Below are positions 52,789 to 62,570 of a stretch of DNA of 64,000 nucleotides, piece after piece. The DNA comes from Gammaproteobacteria bacterium (GTDB lineage: Bacteria > Pseudomonadota > Gammaproteobacteria > Pseudomonadales > Pseudohongiellaceae). The position numbers and the translations under genes were made by a program. The number at the start of each line of letters is the position of its first letter. Positions within the stretch are counted from its first letter, which is position 1. The DNA is taken from contig JAGYKB010000006.1 of assembly GCA_018401885.1 (NCBI GenBank), positions 1-64,000 on the forward strand, in the 5' to 3' direction. The notes under the pieces were generated by a model, which worked only from the letters and a program-made list of their open reading frames with translations, did no database searches and was not told where the DNA came from.

Positions 52789-53933
52789 GTGAGCGACGCG
52801 TGAGTAATGACCTCTTGCCGCTCGACTCGCTCGCCTACGCGCTCGGCAAGCCGGATGGTAGCGCTAGAATTAAACAAAAATTTAGCGATTTTCGCGTCGA
52901 TGAGGAACTGGCATTCGCACCCACCGGAGAGGGTGATCATGTCTTCGTCCAAATCAGGAAGACCGACGCATCGACCATTGAGGTTGCAAAGCGCTTAAGT
53001 CAGGTCGCGTGCGTACGGCAAGCAGACGTCAGCTACTCAGGAATGAAAGATAGGCGGGGAGAGACCAGTCAGTGGTTTAGTGTCAAGCTCCCATCAGAAA
53101 AGGAGTCTCGACTGTCTGAGCTCGAAGATGACCAGCTCTCTATACTTGCGTTACAGCGCAATAGCCGCAAACTCAAGATTGGTAGTCATGCTCGCAATCG
53201 CTTCCACCTAAAATTACGCGACTGCGAGGGCTCAAAAGAAGAATTCGAAAGGCGGCTGAGTGCGTTGCGCGACAACGGCGTGCCAAATTATTTTGGTGCG
53301 CAGCGTTTTGGCGCTCAATTGAGTAATCTGCGACAGGTTACAGTGCTGATGCGAGAGGTTCTGGATGGCAAGATGGCGGCCGAGCGCGGTCCCCGCTTTC
53401 GGCGAGGAATGCTTTATTCTGCAGCGAGATCCTATTTATTCAATCAAGTGTTGTCAGAGCGAGTGCGCGTAGGAAATTGGCTAAATTATGTCCCTGGCGA
53501 CGTTTTAAGTCTTGAGGGCAGTGGTCGCTTTTTTACGGTTGGATTCGAAGACGAGCACGGCGCTGAGTTGACCGACGAGCTTCAGCGGCGAATGGATAGT
53601 TTGGATATTCATGCAACGGGCCCGCTGCCTGGAATCATTTCGGCAAAAGATAAGTATGTAAGCTTGGGCAAAGCGGCCGATATTGAAGAGACAGTGCTAG
53701 AAGATCTTGACTGGATGGTGGCCGGTCTCGCGGCATTCGGGCTGCAGGCAGCGCGCAGAGCGCTGCGGTTTGTGGTCTCAGAACTGACTTGGCAGTGGGA
53801 AAACGAAGGGCCGGCAAGTAGTGCCGCGGGTGCAGCATCAACCTGCGGCAACCTTAATTTAACGTTTACCTTGCCCCGCGGAGCCTATGCAACCAGCCTG
53901 CTGCGCGAACTATGTCAACTAAGAGAGAGTTAA
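52785..53933 (+). CDS. truD: tRNA pseudouridine(13) synthase TruD
   Basis: 382-residue pseudouridine synthase for position 13 of tRNA-Glu. The catalytic aspartate lies in [16 protein letters not shown], and the inserted TRUD domain includes NYFGAQRFG. The C-terminal [17 protein letters not shown] block is typical. The start is taken as GTG 52785 with GAGGGG 5 bases upstream, giving a GTGA overlap with ispF; the open frame extends further back. In Pseudomonas surE follows truD; here pcm follows directly. Confidence 0.94.
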   Translation: MSERRVSNDLLPLDSLAYALGKPDGSARIKQKFSDFRVDEELAFAPTGEGDHVFVQIRKTDASTIEVAKRLSQVACVRQADVSYSGMKDRRGETSQWFSVKLPSEKESRLSELEDDQLSILALQRNSRKLKIGSHARNRFHLKLRDCEGSKEEFERRLSALRDNGVPNYFGAQRFGAQLSNLRQVTVLMREVLDGKMAAERGPRFRRGMLYSAARSYLFNQVLSERVRVGNWLNYVPGDVLSLEGSGRFFTVGFEDEHGAELTDELQRRMDSLDIHATGPLPGIISAKDKYVSLGKAADIEETVLEDLDWMVAGLAAFGLQAARRALRFVVSELTWQWENEGPASSAAGAASTCGNLNLTFTLPRGAYATSLLRELCQLRES

Positions 53934-53950
53934 CTGCCTAACCGATACCA

Positions 53951-54658
53951 ATGAGCGGCTGGCTCGAGACGATTAAAATGAGTTTTAGAACAGAGTCCAC
54001 CCCCAATTTAAGCGGGATCGGGATGACCTCGCAGCGAACGCGTGAGCGTCTCCTAGGCAGACTGATGGATCAGGGTATTACCAGTATGGAAGTGCTCGAT
54101 GTGATCCGCTCGACCCCCAGGCATATTTTCCTGGACGAGGCTTTGTCGCACAGGGCTTATGAAGATGTCGCGCTCCCCATAGGATTCAATCAAACTATTT
54201 CACAGCCCTATATTGTCGCCCGGATGACGGAGATCGCTTTTCTCTCGGGACCACTGACTAACGTCCTTGAGATTGGCACCGGCTGCGGCTATCAAACGTC
54301 CATTCTCGCGCGCCTCGCTAAGCGGGTGACAACGGTCGAACGGATTAAACCACTGCTCGATAAAGCACGGAAAAATTTGCGTCTTTTAGGGCTTCGAAAC
54401 ATCGATTTTCGTCACGGCGACGGGAGTCTTGGGTTTAAGCGCAGTGGGCCCTTCGATGCCATCATAACAACGGCAGCGCCCCAGCAGATTCCTCACGAAT
54501 TACTCTTTCAGCTCAACGACGGTGGTCGGTTAATTATTCCCGTCGGCGGCGATGTTCAGCAGCTGCAGTTAATCACCCGTCGCGGTGAGGATTTTCAATG
54601 TGACAAACTAGAAGACGTCAAATTTGTCCCATTGCTTGTGGGTCAGGTTCAAAACTGA
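53951..54658 (+). CDS. pcm: Protein-L-isoaspartate O-methyltransferase
   Basis: 235-residue repair methyltransferase that acts on L-isoaspartyl residues in aged proteins. Family blocks are RHIFLDEALSHRAYEDVALPIGFNQTISQPYIVARMTE and the SAM site VLEIGTGCGYQTSILARL. The normal protein is about 210-225 residues, so ATG at codon 10 or 25 is also possible. surE, its usual partner upstream, is missing. The stop overlaps the start of the DUF368 gene (TGATG). Confidence 0.94.
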   Translation: MSGWLETIKMSFRTESTPNLSGIGMTSQRTRERLLGRLMDQGITSMEVLDVIRSTPRHIFLDEALSHRAYEDVALPIGFNQTISQPYIVARMTEIAFLSGPLTNVLEIGTGCGYQTSILARLAKRVTTVERIKPLLDKARKNLRLLGLRNIDFRHGDGSLGFKRSGPFDAIITTAAPQQIPHELLFQLNDGGRLIIPVGGDVQQLQLITRRGEDFQCDKLEDVKFVPLLVGQVQN

Positions 54659-55626
54659 TGGATAAGTCTTCTGCTCAGGAGGGACTCAGTAACCTCCAGC
54701 GAGCGACGGTGTTCGCTAAAGGGCTAGTGATGGGGGTTAGTGACTCTGTTCCGGGTGTTTCGGGAGGCACTATTGCGCTTATTGTGGGTATTTACGAACG
54801 ACTTATCCGAGCGATAAGTGCGTTCGATTTGATCGCGCTGCGGCTGCTAATGAGGAGAGAGTTGCTGCAGGTATGGCGCCATATCGACGGCGCGTTCCTG
54901 TTACCACTCGCGCTTGGCATGGGATGCGGTCTTTTGCTGTCCGCCAACACCGTTCTCTATGCCCTCGAACATGTGCCAATTTTTGTAGGTAGTTTTTTTA
55001 TAGGCTTGGTTTTAGCTGCGATGCTTCTCTTGCGCAGCGAATTCACGCTTAGGCATTCTCCGTATCTATTGCTCGGGGCAGGCTTGGTCGGGGCGCTGGG
55101 GTGGTTGCAACCAAGCTCAGAGCCGCTGACCAGCCTTGGTTTGTTTGTCGCCGGTGCAGTCGCAATTAGTGCGATGTTACTGCCGGGTCTATCAGGCGCG
55201 TTTATACTAATATTGTTGGGTGCCTATGAGACCATGCTCACCGCGCTGGTAACTCTCGACATTGGCACAATTGCTGTTTTCTCAGCGGGCTGCATAGTCG
55301 GTCTGATGGTGTTCTCTCGGGTGTTGAGAGGCTTGCTCAGTCGTTTCCATAGTGAAGCTTACAGCGTTATCGGTGGATTGTTGTTAGGTTCTTTAGCATC
55401 GATATGGCCTTGGCGAGTGCCGGTTACCTCGGCAAGCATTGAAGGCGATGATCCTATGATGCGATTGGCTCTGCCGTCTGAGTATGCGACGAGCCTCGGG
55501 GTTGAAGCACACACATGGATTGCACTCGGTTTTGTCGGCGCCGGTTTGGCTTGCGTCTTAGGTCTCAACCGGCTATTCAACTCAAGAAACTCTGCGAGAG
55601 GAATTTCATCGGCGCAGCAAGAGTGA
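54658..55626 (+). CDS. DUF368 family membrane protein, predicted undecaprenyl-phosphate translocase (PopT-type)
   Basis: 322-residue polytopic membrane protein with about eight hydrophobic segments. Two related motifs, SDSVPGVSGGTIALIVGIYERLI (residues about 28-50) and MLLPGLSGAFILILLGAYETML (about 172-193), form the internal repeat typical of DUF368. Members of this family were reported in 2022 as transporters that return undecaprenyl phosphate to the inner face of the membrane; applying that here is inference. It is coupled to pcm and nlpD by one-base or close overlaps. Its place between pcm and nlpD is not one I know from Pseudomonas or E. coli. Confidence 0.88.
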   Translation: MDKSSAQEGLSNLQRATVFAKGLVMGVSDSVPGVSGGTIALIVGIYERLIRAISAFDLIALRLLMRRELLQVWRHIDGAFLLPLALGMGCGLLLSANTVLYALEHVPIFVGSFFIGLVLAAMLLLRSEFTLRHSPYLLLGAGLVGALGWLQPSSEPLTSLGLFVAGAVAISAMLLPGLSGAFILILLGAYETMLTALVTLDIGTIAVFSAGCIVGLMVFSRVLRGLLSRFHSEAYSVIGGLLLGSLASIWPWRVPVTSASIEGDDPMMRLALPSEYATSLGVEAHTWIALGFVGAGLACVLGLNRLFNSRNSARGISSAQQE

Positions 55627-55661
55627 TGACCGGAAAAAGTTTTATGGGAGGGTTCAGTTTC

Positions 55662-56606
55662 ATGCGAATTTACCAAGCTGCGATTCTCACGCTAGTAGCA
55701 ACGGTAGGCGGGTGCAGGAGCTATGAAGCACCGATTGCCGATCAAGGTGATCGCCAGGTTGTAACGCCGCCGCTCGTTGTTACGACATCGACACCGGATA
55801 GTCAGTTGCGTGTGCCCGCAAATGCGCCCGTTATTGTGAATTCTGACGGTTCTGCTTCCATTGCTCGTCAATCTAGGCAGCCAGCGGCGGTGACTGTGAG
55901 CGAGCCAGTTCGACGAGTGGGCGGTCTCACAGAGACACGGACATTCCCCTCAGGTGCGCGCACTCATCGAGTACGCGAGGGTGATTCGCTCTACTCGATA
56001 GCGTTTCAATACGACCTCGATGTTAGGGCGTTGGCACTCGCCAATAGCCTGCGCGCACCCTACACGATTTTCGTTGGACAAGAATTGACCCTAGATTTGA
56101 ATGCGCCTGCGGCAAGAGCCGCGTCCCCCTCGATTGCAATAGGCACGCCCGTTCGTAACAACGGTGTGGCCCAAGCACAGGCTGGTACGCCGGCTCGTGG
56201 TGGCGTGCTACGCCGTTCCATCGGAGGTGGGTCACAAGCGGTCACGTGGCAATGGCCAGCTGAGAGCACACGCCTGCTGCGAAGCTTTGGCTCCGGCGAT
56301 GCGCGTGGGATAGATATCGCAGTTCGCCGCGGCGACCCAGTGCTTGCGGCTGCTGACGGCGAGGTTGTTTACTCGGGACGCGGAGTGCAGGGAAGTGGCG
56401 ATCTAATTATCTTACGGCATAACGATCGCTACCTAAGCGCCTATGCGCACAACAGCGTTATGCTTGTGACCGAAGGTGAGCGAGTGAAAGCTGGGGACAA
56501 AATTGCCGAGGCTGGTACGAATCTATCGGGAGACCCGCTGCTACATTTTGAAATTCGTGAAGACGGAAAATCAATTGACCCAGTTGGCTTGTTGCCGCGG
56601 CGTTAA
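55662..56606 (+). CDS. nlpD: NlpD family lipoprotein, amidase activator
   Basis: 314-residue predicted lipoprotein. From ATG 55662, which has GGGAGG 10 bases upstream, a short signal peptide ends in the lipobox VGGC with the lipidated Cys at residue 19. A LysM domain (THRVREGDSLYSIAFQYDL..., about 105-148) binds peptidoglycan. The C-terminal LytM/M23 domain (about 215-310) lacks the zinc ligands: GIDIAVRRGD replaces the HxGxD motif and LLHFEI has only one histidine, as in non-catalytic NlpD that activates AmiC. rpoS does not follow. Confidence 0.93.
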   Translation: MRIYQAAILTLVATVGGCRSYEAPIADQGDRQVVTPPLVVTTSTPDSQLRVPANAPVIVNSDGSASIARQSRQPAAVTVSEPVRRVGGLTETRTFPSGARTHRVREGDSLYSIAFQYDLDVRALALANSLRAPYTIFVGQELTLDLNAPAARAASPSIAIGTPVRNNGVAQAQAGTPARGGVLRRSIGGGSQAVTWQWPAESTRLLRSFGSGDARGIDIAVRRGDPVLAAADGEVVYSGRGVQGSGDLIILRHNDRYLSAYAHNSVMLVTEGERVKAGDKIAEAGTNLSGDPLLHFEIREDGKSIDPVGLLPRR

Positions 56607-56631
56607 TGCCGCAGGCTTTTAGCGCTCGATG

Positions 56632-56955
56632 CTAGCGTTCGAGATACTGGAGTTTGTTTTCTACGTCAGTGAACTCTTCGGCCTCTGGTAACGCGTCTTT
56701 TTTCTCAGTGATATTTGGCCATATCTCCGCGAGTTCCGCATTTAGGGCTAAAAATTGCTGCTGATTCTCAGGAAGTTCGTCCTCGGCGAAAATCGCGTCT
56801 ACTGGGCATTCGGGTTCGCAAAGCGCGCAATCGATGCACTCGTCTGGGTGAATTACCAAGAAGTTAGGGCCTTCGTAGAAGCAATCTACAGGGCACACCT
56901 CAACACAATCTGTATGCTTACAACGAATACAATTGTCTCCAACTACGAATGTCAT
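56632..56955 (-). CDS. fdxA: 7Fe-8S ferredoxin FdxA
   Basis: 107-residue electron carrier of the Azotobacter FdI/Pseudomonas FdxA type. Cysteines C9, C17 and C50 fit the 3Fe-4S site, and C21, C40, C43 and C46 the 4Fe-4S site; C12 and C25 are extra. A helical tail of about 50 residues follows the cluster domain. It is convergent with nlpD at only 25 bases; in Pseudomonas rpoS lies in that gap. The upstream 226 bases toward mutS show nothing that I can name. Confidence 0.95.
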   Translation of the reverse strand: MTFVVGDNCIRCKHTDCVEVCPVDCFYEGPNFLVIHPDECIDCALCEPECPVDAIFAEDELPENQQQFLALNAELAEIWPNITEKKDALPEAEEFTDVENKLQYLER

Positions 56956-57181
56956 GTTATCTCCGCACTTTTCCCGGTGACACGCAGTTTAACCTTGCGC
57001 GGCACTCTCTGACCTAAAATTTAACGCCGAGGCTCTCGTCTGTCGCCTAAATTAGAATGTCTGTCGACATCGCTATTGGGTTCTCTAACTCTCACGCCCA
57101 AAGGCGCGAAGCAGGCGACGAATTCTAGCAGTTTTTTTCGTTTCTGACTCGGCTTTTCCCTCACGTACCCAGGCGTTGAGT

Positions 57182-59821
57182 CTAGCCAAGCTTTGCTTTC
57201 AATGCATACAGCAACTCCAGCGCTTCTTTGGCAGTGATTTCATCTGGGTTTACGCGCTCGAGCGTCTCGATGACAGGATGTGGTCCCTCGGCAAAAAGTT
57301 CGCTTTGATAGGGCGCGCTGCCCGATGTTTTTTGCACGCTGTTGAGCGTCGCGCTCGCCACCGCTTGACTCGTCGATTCTGTCGCAAGGCTTTCGGCTTC
57401 GAGCTGAGCCAACTTACCGCGTGCACTGTCGATAACCGCGGCAGGAATGCCCGCGAGTTGTGCAACCTGTAAGCCGTAACTCTGATTGGCGGGCCCGGGT
57501 TTGACAGAGTGCATAAATACAATCCCGCTCTCGTGCTCGACTGCGTCGAGATGCACGTTGACTATGCTGTCGAAATCATCGGGCAGGCTCGTGAGTTCGA
57601 AGTAGTGTGTCGCGAAAAGCGTGTAGGCATTAAGTCGCTGAGCGATGTAGACCGCGGCAGACCAGGCGAGGGAGAGGCCATCGAAGGTGCTGGTACCGCG
57701 CCCAACCTCGTCCATGAGCACGAGGCTGTCTTTGGTTGCATTGTGTAAAATGTTCGCTGTTTCGGTCATCTCAACCATGAAAGTCGAGCGACCGCCGGCG
57801 AGATCGTCTGCCGAGCCAATACGCGTGAAGATGCGATCGATAGGTCCAAGCTTGACTTGTCTGGCGGGAACGAAGCTACCGCACAGCGCGAGTAAAACAA
57901 TTAGCGCAGTTTGGCGCATATAGGTCGATTTACCGCCCATGTTTGGTCCGGTAATAATGAGCATTTTGCGCTCGCGATTAAGGATTAAGTCATTGGCTAC
58001 GAAGCTGCTTTCACTTACGCTTTCGACGACAGGATGGCGTCCTGCTTCTATCTCGATGCCTGGTTCTGAAGTCAGCTCGGGCTTGCAAAAATCGAGGTTC
58101 GTGGCTCGCTCGGCGAAACAGGTAAGAACATCTAATTGGGCAAGAGCTTCGGCGCTTGTTTGCAATGCTGCAAGGTCTACGGCGAGCGTGTCGAGGAGGT
58201 CATCGTACAGTGCTTTTTCGCGGCTTAGGGATTTGCTTCGAGCGCTCAACACTTTATCCTCAAATTCTTTTAATTCGGGAGTGATGAATCGTTCGGCGTT
58301 TTTCAGCGTTTGTCGGCGAATATAGTCAGCCGGCATCGCGACGCCTGCCTGGCCTTTACTGATTTCAATATAGTAGCCATGCACACGGTTATAGCCGACC
58401 TTAAGCGTTGTGATGCCGGTGCGTGCTTTTTCTTTTGTCTCTAAATCGATTAAAAACTGACCGGCGTTGCTGCTTAGGTTGCGCAACTCATCGAGCTCAG
58501 AATCGAAGCCGCTTTTGATTACACCGCCCTCGCGTATAACCACCGGCGGATCCTCCTCAAGCGCGTGAGTTAGCAGCGCATATTGGTTTGGAAACTCTGC
58601 GATGCTTGCCGCAAGTTCGGCAAGCGTATCACTCTCTGTAGCTGCGAGTTTGCTTTGCAGTGCTGGCAATTGGCCCAAACCGTCGCGAAGCTTTGCAAGG
58701 TCTCGAGGACGCGCTGACCGAAGACCAAGACGCGCGAGTATTCTTTCGAGGTCACCAATGCTGCTCAGCAGTTCCGCTATGGTCTCGAAGTGGTAATTGC
58801 GCATCAGCTCTGCGACACGGTTCTGCCTAGTCTTAAGGAGCGTAAGATCTCGCAGGGGACGATTGACCCAGCGCGACAGCAACCGTCGCCCCATTGCAGT
58901 CGAGGTTGTATCGATAACGGAGAGCAGCGTGTTGTCGCGTCCGCCCGAAAGATTGATATCGAGCTCTAGATTACGTCTGCTTGCGGCATCGAGAATGACG
59001 CTGTCCTCAAGCTGCTCGACGCTCAGTCCCTGAATGTGTGGTAGCTCTGTGCGCTGTGTGTCCCTCGCGTACTGTAAGAGGCAACCAGCCGCTTGCAGCG
59101 CTATGTGCAGATGTTCGCAACCAAAGGCGCTTAGATCTCGGGTTTTAAAATGGCTGATGAGCGCTCGACGCGCATTGTCGAGTTCGAATTCCCACACGGG
59201 GCGCTTCCGTTTTGCGGGATGCCGAACAGTCTCCATCGCCGGCTCTAGCTCTTCTTGGAAAAGAATTTCGGCAGGCCGGATGCGTTCGATTTCTGCCCGC
59301 AGCGCTTCAAGGCCGAATACCTCGCTTAGTACGAATCGACCGCTGCTTATATTCATCGACGCGATACCGAATGTTGTGCTGGCATCGATTTCGTTCACGT
59401 TTGACTTGACCGAGAGACAGAGCAACGAGTTGTCCGTGCTCTCGTCGAGGAGCGCTTCGTCACTCACGGTGCCGGGGGTAATTACCCGCACTACTTTGCG
59501 TTCAACGGGGCCCTTACTGGTGGCTGGGTCGCCTATCTGCTCGCCGATGGCTACCGAGACACCTGCGGCTACGAGCTTCGCTAAATAGCGATCGGCGGCG
59601 TGAAATGGGATGCCGCACATGGGTATTGGCTGGCCACCAGATTTACCCCGCGCCGTGAGGGTAATGTCGAGAATTCGCGATGCTATTTTCGCGTCTTCGT
59701 AGAAGAGTTCGTAGAAATCTCCCATGCGATAAAACAAGAGGCCCTCGGGGTGCTGCGCTTTGATGCTGAGGTATTGCTGCATCATCGGTGTGTGAGTGCT
59801 TGAGTGGTTGACTATGGTCAA
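57182..59821 (-). CDS. mutS: DNA mismatch repair protein MutS
   Basis: 879-residue mismatch-recognition ATPase. The N-terminal mismatch-binding domain has [33 protein letters not shown] with the Phe-x-Glu wedge. Connector, core and clamp domains follow. The C-terminal ATPase has Walker [10 protein letters not shown] and Walker B/signature [22 protein letters not shown]. The C-terminal tail for dimer/tetramer contact is present. The order fdxA-mutS-pncC-recA-recX is shared with Pseudomonas. Confidence 0.97.
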   Translation of the reverse strand: MTIVNHSSTHTPMMQQYLSIKAQHPEGLLFYRMGDFYELFYEDAKIASRILDITLTARGKSGGQPIPMCGIPFHAADRYLAKLVAAGVSVAIGEQIGDPATSKGPVERKVVRVITPGTVSDEALLDESTDNSLLCLSVKSNVNEIDASTTFGIASMNISSGRFVLSEVFGLEALRAEIERIRPAEILFQEELEPAMETVRHPAKRKRPVWEFELDNARRALISHFKTRDLSAFGCEHLHIALQAAGCLLQYARDTQRTELPHIQGLSVEQLEDSVILDAASRRNLELDINLSGGRDNTLLSVIDTTSTAMGRRLLSRWVNRPLRDLTLLKTRQNRVAELMRNYHFETIAELLSSIGDLERILARLGLRSARPRDLAKLRDGLGQLPALQSKLAATESDTLAELAASIAEFPNQYALLTHALEEDPPVVIREGGVIKSGFDSELDELRNLSSNAGQFLIDLETKEKARTGITTLKVGYNRVHGYYIEISKGQAGVAMPADYIRRQTLKNAERFITPELKEFEDKVLSARSKSLSREKALYDDLLDTLAVDLAALQTSAEALAQLDVLTCFAERATNLDFCKPELTSEPGIEIEAGRHPVVESVSESSFVANDLILNRERKMLIITGPNMGGKSTYMRQTALIVLLALCGSFVPARQVKLGPIDRIFTRIGSADDLAGGRSTFMVEMTETANILHNATKDSLVLMDEVGRGTSTFDGLSLAWSAAVYIAQRLNAYTLFATHYFELTSLPDDFDSIVNVHLDAVEHESGIVFMHSVKPGPANQSYGLQVAQLAGIPAAVIDSARGKLAQLEAESLATESTSQAVASATLNSVQKTSGSAPYQSELFAEGPHPVIETLERVNPDEITAKEALELLYALKAKLG

Positions 59822-60013
59822 GTGAATAAGGCCCTGCAGATGTTTGGTGTTTAACTCGTATTCTTAGCTTTCGTCGATCTGATTCACTTGTCAGGTAGAC
59901 AGGCTAGCGAGGTGTGACTAGTTTTGACGTAGCGATTTAGTTAGAAGACTAGCAGATTGTCGTAGTTGGAAACAGCACTCGAGACGCGGCGCAAGCTAGA
60001 GTAAACTGCGACT

Positions 60014-60517
60014 ATGCAGACAAATAACTCGGTACACAACTTGAACACGTCCCTCGTCGAGGCTCTTGCCCAAAAGCTCGTCGCAAAACGATGGATCATG
60101 GCGACAGCGGAGTCCTGTACCGGCGGCGGAATCGCCGCTGCACTGACTGACTTAGCGGGAAGTTCGGCATGGTTCGATGCAGGGTATGTGACTTATTCTA
60201 ATGCCGCGAAGCAAAAAATGTTGGGCGTCAATTCAGCGCACTTTTCCGCGGGTGGGCCTGGCGCGGTAAGCGAGGAAGTTGTGCGTGAGATGAGCGCCGG
60301 TGCGGTTGCTCGGAGCGAGGCGAATGTCGCCGTGGCTGTGAGTGGCGTGGCGGGGCCCGGTGGCGGAAGTGCGGAGAAACCGGTCGGCATGGTATGGATC
60401 GGATGGTGTGTAGAGGGCGAGTCGAGTGCGCAATGTTACTTTTTTGATGGGGACAGGGAGCGTATTCGCCAAGAGACTGTCGCTGCAGCTCTGCAAGGGC
60501 TACTCAGCAGGATCTAA
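60014..60517 (+). CDS. pncC: Nicotinamide-nucleotide amidase PncC (CinA C-terminal domain)
   Basis: 167-residue stand-alone CinA C-terminal domain that deamidates NMN to nicotinic acid mononucleotide in pyridine nucleotide salvage. TAESCTGGGIAAALTDLAGSSAWFDAGYVTYSN contains the active-site Ser, and VAVSGVAGPGGGSAEKPVGMVWIG is the second conserved block. It is divergent from mutS and upstream of recA, the usual place. The N-terminal MoCF-like domain of full CinA is not present. Confidence 0.94.
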   Translation: MQTNNSVHNLNTSLVEALAQKLVAKRWIMATAESCTGGGIAAALTDLAGSSAWFDAGYVTYSNAAKQKMLGVNSAHFSAGGPGAVSEEVVREMSAGAVARSEANVAVAVSGVAGPGGGSAEKPVGMVWIGWCVEGESSAQCYFFDGDRERIRQETVAAALQGLLSRI

Positions 60518-60540
60518 AGGAATTTGATAGATGGCCAATA

Positions 60541-60560
60541 TACTGGTTGTTCATACAGTA
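60541..60560. promoter_or_regulatory. LexA box 1 upstream of recA
   Basis: TACTGGTTGTTCATACAGTA: a CTG-N10-CAG core with the flanking TA...TA of the consensus. It lies 263-282 bases before the recA start and just after pncC. A TTGTTC-N17-TTTAAT pair (60547-60575) overlaps it and may be the promoter. Confidence 0.75.
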
Positions 60561-60578
60561 ATTATCTGATTTAATACC

Positions 60579-60598
60579 TACTGTTTGGATATCCAGTT
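60579..60598. promoter_or_regulatory. LexA box 2 upstream of recA
   Basis: Second CTG-N10-CAG match (CTGTTTGGATATCCAG at 60581-60596), flanked by TA on the left. Its centre is 38 bases downstream of the first box centre, so both sit on a similar helix face. Confidence 0.65.
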
Positions 60599-60703
60599 GT
60601 TTTAAAGATAAGCACTTTCCTCGAAGGGCTTGCATGACATCTCGATTAGCTATCATAGCTAAAATGGCGGCAATGAGCGGGGTTTAGAATCCCAAAAAAT
60701 AGC

Positions 60704-60726
60704 GAATAGCCCAGGACAGGCTATTC
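60704..60726 (+). other. Hairpin in the recA leader
   Basis: GAATAGCC (60704-60711) and GGCTATTC (60719-60726) form a perfect 8-bp stem with a 7-base loop, about 97 bases before the recA ATG. No T-run follows. The remaining part of the 305-base pncC-recA gap (60518-60822) holds the two LexA boxes and no gene. Confidence 0.55.
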
Positions 60727-60822
60727 TATGAGCGAGACAGTGAGTAAAGGCACTCTCGCACGGCACACGGATACTCAGGGAACAAGGCTTCGGTTGTGTG
60801 TTTTAACCATAAGGAATAGATA

Positions 60823-61911
60823 ATGGTCGACGAAACTAGCAAGGATAAAGCATTAGCGGCGGCGCTTTCGCAGATTGAGCGTCAATTCGGAAAAGGTTCG
60901 ATGATGCGCTTGGGCGACAGTGAGAGGGAGGCGATTCCCTCTATTTCGACTGGCTCGCTTGGGCTCGATGTCGCGCTAGGCATAGGCGGTTTGCCCAGAG
61001 GGCGTATCGTCGAAATTTACGGCCCTGAGTCATCAGGTAAGACGACGCTTACCCTGCAAGTTATCGCCGAGGCGCAAAAAGCTGGCGGCAGCTGTGCATT
61101 TATCGACGCCGAGCATGCGCTAGACCCAATTTACGCTGAAGCTCTCGGAGTTGATGTTGATAATCTATTGGTCAGTCAGCCAGACACGGGTGAACAGGCG
61201 TTAGAGATTTGTGACATGGTCGTTCGTTCGGGTGCGCTCGATGTGGTCGTTATTGACTCAGTCGCCGCGCTTACGCCGAAGGCAGAGATCGAAGGTGATA
61301 TGGGTGATAGCCACATGGGGTTGCAGGCGCGCCTTATGTCGCAAGCGCTTCGAAAAATGACGGGAAACATAAAGAATTCCAACACGTTAGTCATCTTTAT
61401 TAATCAAATTCGTATGAAGATCGGTGTCATGTTTGGCTCGCCTGAAACTACCACCGGGGGTAATGCACTTAAATTCTACTCGTCTGTTCGTCTCGATATT
61501 CGTCGCATAGGTTCGATCAAAGAGGGCGATGAAGTAGTCGGCAACGAGACGCGAGTGAAGGTGGTGAAGAATAAAGTTGCGCCTCCCTTCCGTCAGACCG
61601 AATTCCAGATAATGTATGGTAAAGGCATCCACCGACTGGGTGAGGTGATCGATCTCGGTGTTAAGCTGGACCTGATCGACAAGTCCGGCGCTTGGTATGC
61701 CTATAAAGGTGACAAGATAGGGCAGGGAAAGAAAAATGCGTCTATTTACCTCGAAGAAAATCCTGAGGTAGCGGCCGAAATTGAGGCGTTGCTGCGGCAA
61801 AAGCTACTCGCTGATCCGAAGGCCCAGGCGGCTGCAGAAGCAGCGGCACGTGCAGAGGCGCGTGCCTCAGCGAATGATGGCAGTGTTGAAGCGGATGTTT
61901 CCGCCATCTAG
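60823..61911 (+). CDS. recA: Recombinase RecA
   Basis: 362-residue ATP-dependent strand-exchange protein and co-protease for LexA. Walker [10 protein letters not shown] is at residues 67-75, [10 protein letters not shown] is Walker B, loop L1 is [19 protein letters not shown] and L2 is [24 protein letters not shown]. The Ala/Glu-rich C-terminal tail is a little longer than in E. coli. Two LexA-type boxes lie upstream, consistent with SOS control. recX overlaps its end. Confidence 0.98.
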   Translation: MVDETSKDKALAAALSQIERQFGKGSMMRLGDSEREAIPSISTGSLGLDVALGIGGLPRGRIVEIYGPESSGKTTLTLQVIAEAQKAGGSCAFIDAEHALDPIYAEALGVDVDNLLVSQPDTGEQALEICDMVVRSGALDVVVIDSVAALTPKAEIEGDMGDSHMGLQARLMSQALRKMTGNIKNSNTLVIFINQIRMKIGVMFGSPETTTGGNALKFYSSVRLDIRRIGSIKEGDEVVGNETRVKVVKNKVAPPFRQTEFQIMYGKGIHRLGEVIDLGVKLDLIDKSGAWYAYKGDKIGQGKKNASIYLEENPEVAAEIEALLRQKLLADPKAQAAAEAAARAEARASANDGSVEADVSAI

Positions 61912-62428
61912 CTGCGCTAACGACGCTGCTGAGTCAGCAGAGAGCACCGAGGGCGGCGCAAAGGCACAGCCTGCGCCGCCTCTTAGGCGTTTCGCGATGG
62001 ATTCGCTTGCGCGACGGGAGCACTCTTTCGTTGAGTTGCAGCGGAAGCTGCGCACCAAATACCCTGAAGCCTCTTTCGATGAAATTGAAGCCCAGCTGGG
62101 GAGACTTCGTGACCAAGGGCTGCAGTCTGATGCTCGATTTGCCGAATCCTACGTTCGCTATCGAAAGTCACGAGGCTTCGCCTATCATCACATCCGATCA
62201 GATTTGCTAGGTCGAGGTGTGTCGGAATCGCTCATCGAAGCGAATCTGTTCGAAGATGACGACGATTGGTTGCCTATGGCAGAAGCCCTTGTGGAGAAGA
62301 AGCTGCTGGGCGAGTCCGATCTCTCTTTCGGTAGTAAATCCCATCTCAGACTGCAGCGTTTTCTTGATGCTCGCGGCTTTCCTCCGAGGGTTACGCGCAG
62401 AGTGTTGGATGCGCGATTCACCCGATAG
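61895..62428 (+). CDS. recX: Regulatory protein RecX
   Basis: 177-residue modulator that limits RecA filament growth. The helical RecX repeats are seen from about residue 30: [62 protein letters not shown]. The start is uncertain: ATG 61895 overlaps the recA end by 17 bases, earlier ATGs at 61874/61877 lie deeper in recA, and 61997 would give a shorter protein. Coupling to recA is usual. alaS, which follows in E. coli, is not here. Confidence 0.9.
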   Translation: MFPPSSCANDAAESAESTEGGAKAQPAPPLRRFAMDSLARREHSFVELQRKLRTKYPEASFDEIEAQLGRLRDQGLQSDARFAESYVRYRKSRGFAYHHIRSDLLGRGVSESLIEANLFEDDDDWLPMAEALVEKKLLGESDLSFGSKSHLRLQRFLDARGFPPRVTRRVLDARFTR

Positions 62429-62570
62429 TCCAGACGTTTTTTACCCGAAAGTTGCTCTATCCTCACGTGAAGTCGTTTAAGCCTTGGGACGATAATGCGA
62501 TAATACTTGACGTCTGTTAACCAAGGCACAGTAAAGAAAATTCTGGTTTCACACTTCTTCGGGATCCCCT

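Noticed and set aside
55515-55661. A longer N-terminus for NlpD beginning inside the DUF368 gene.
   Set aside because: The added residues would precede the signal peptide; ATG 55662 has a good ribosome site and gives a normal lipoprotein signal.
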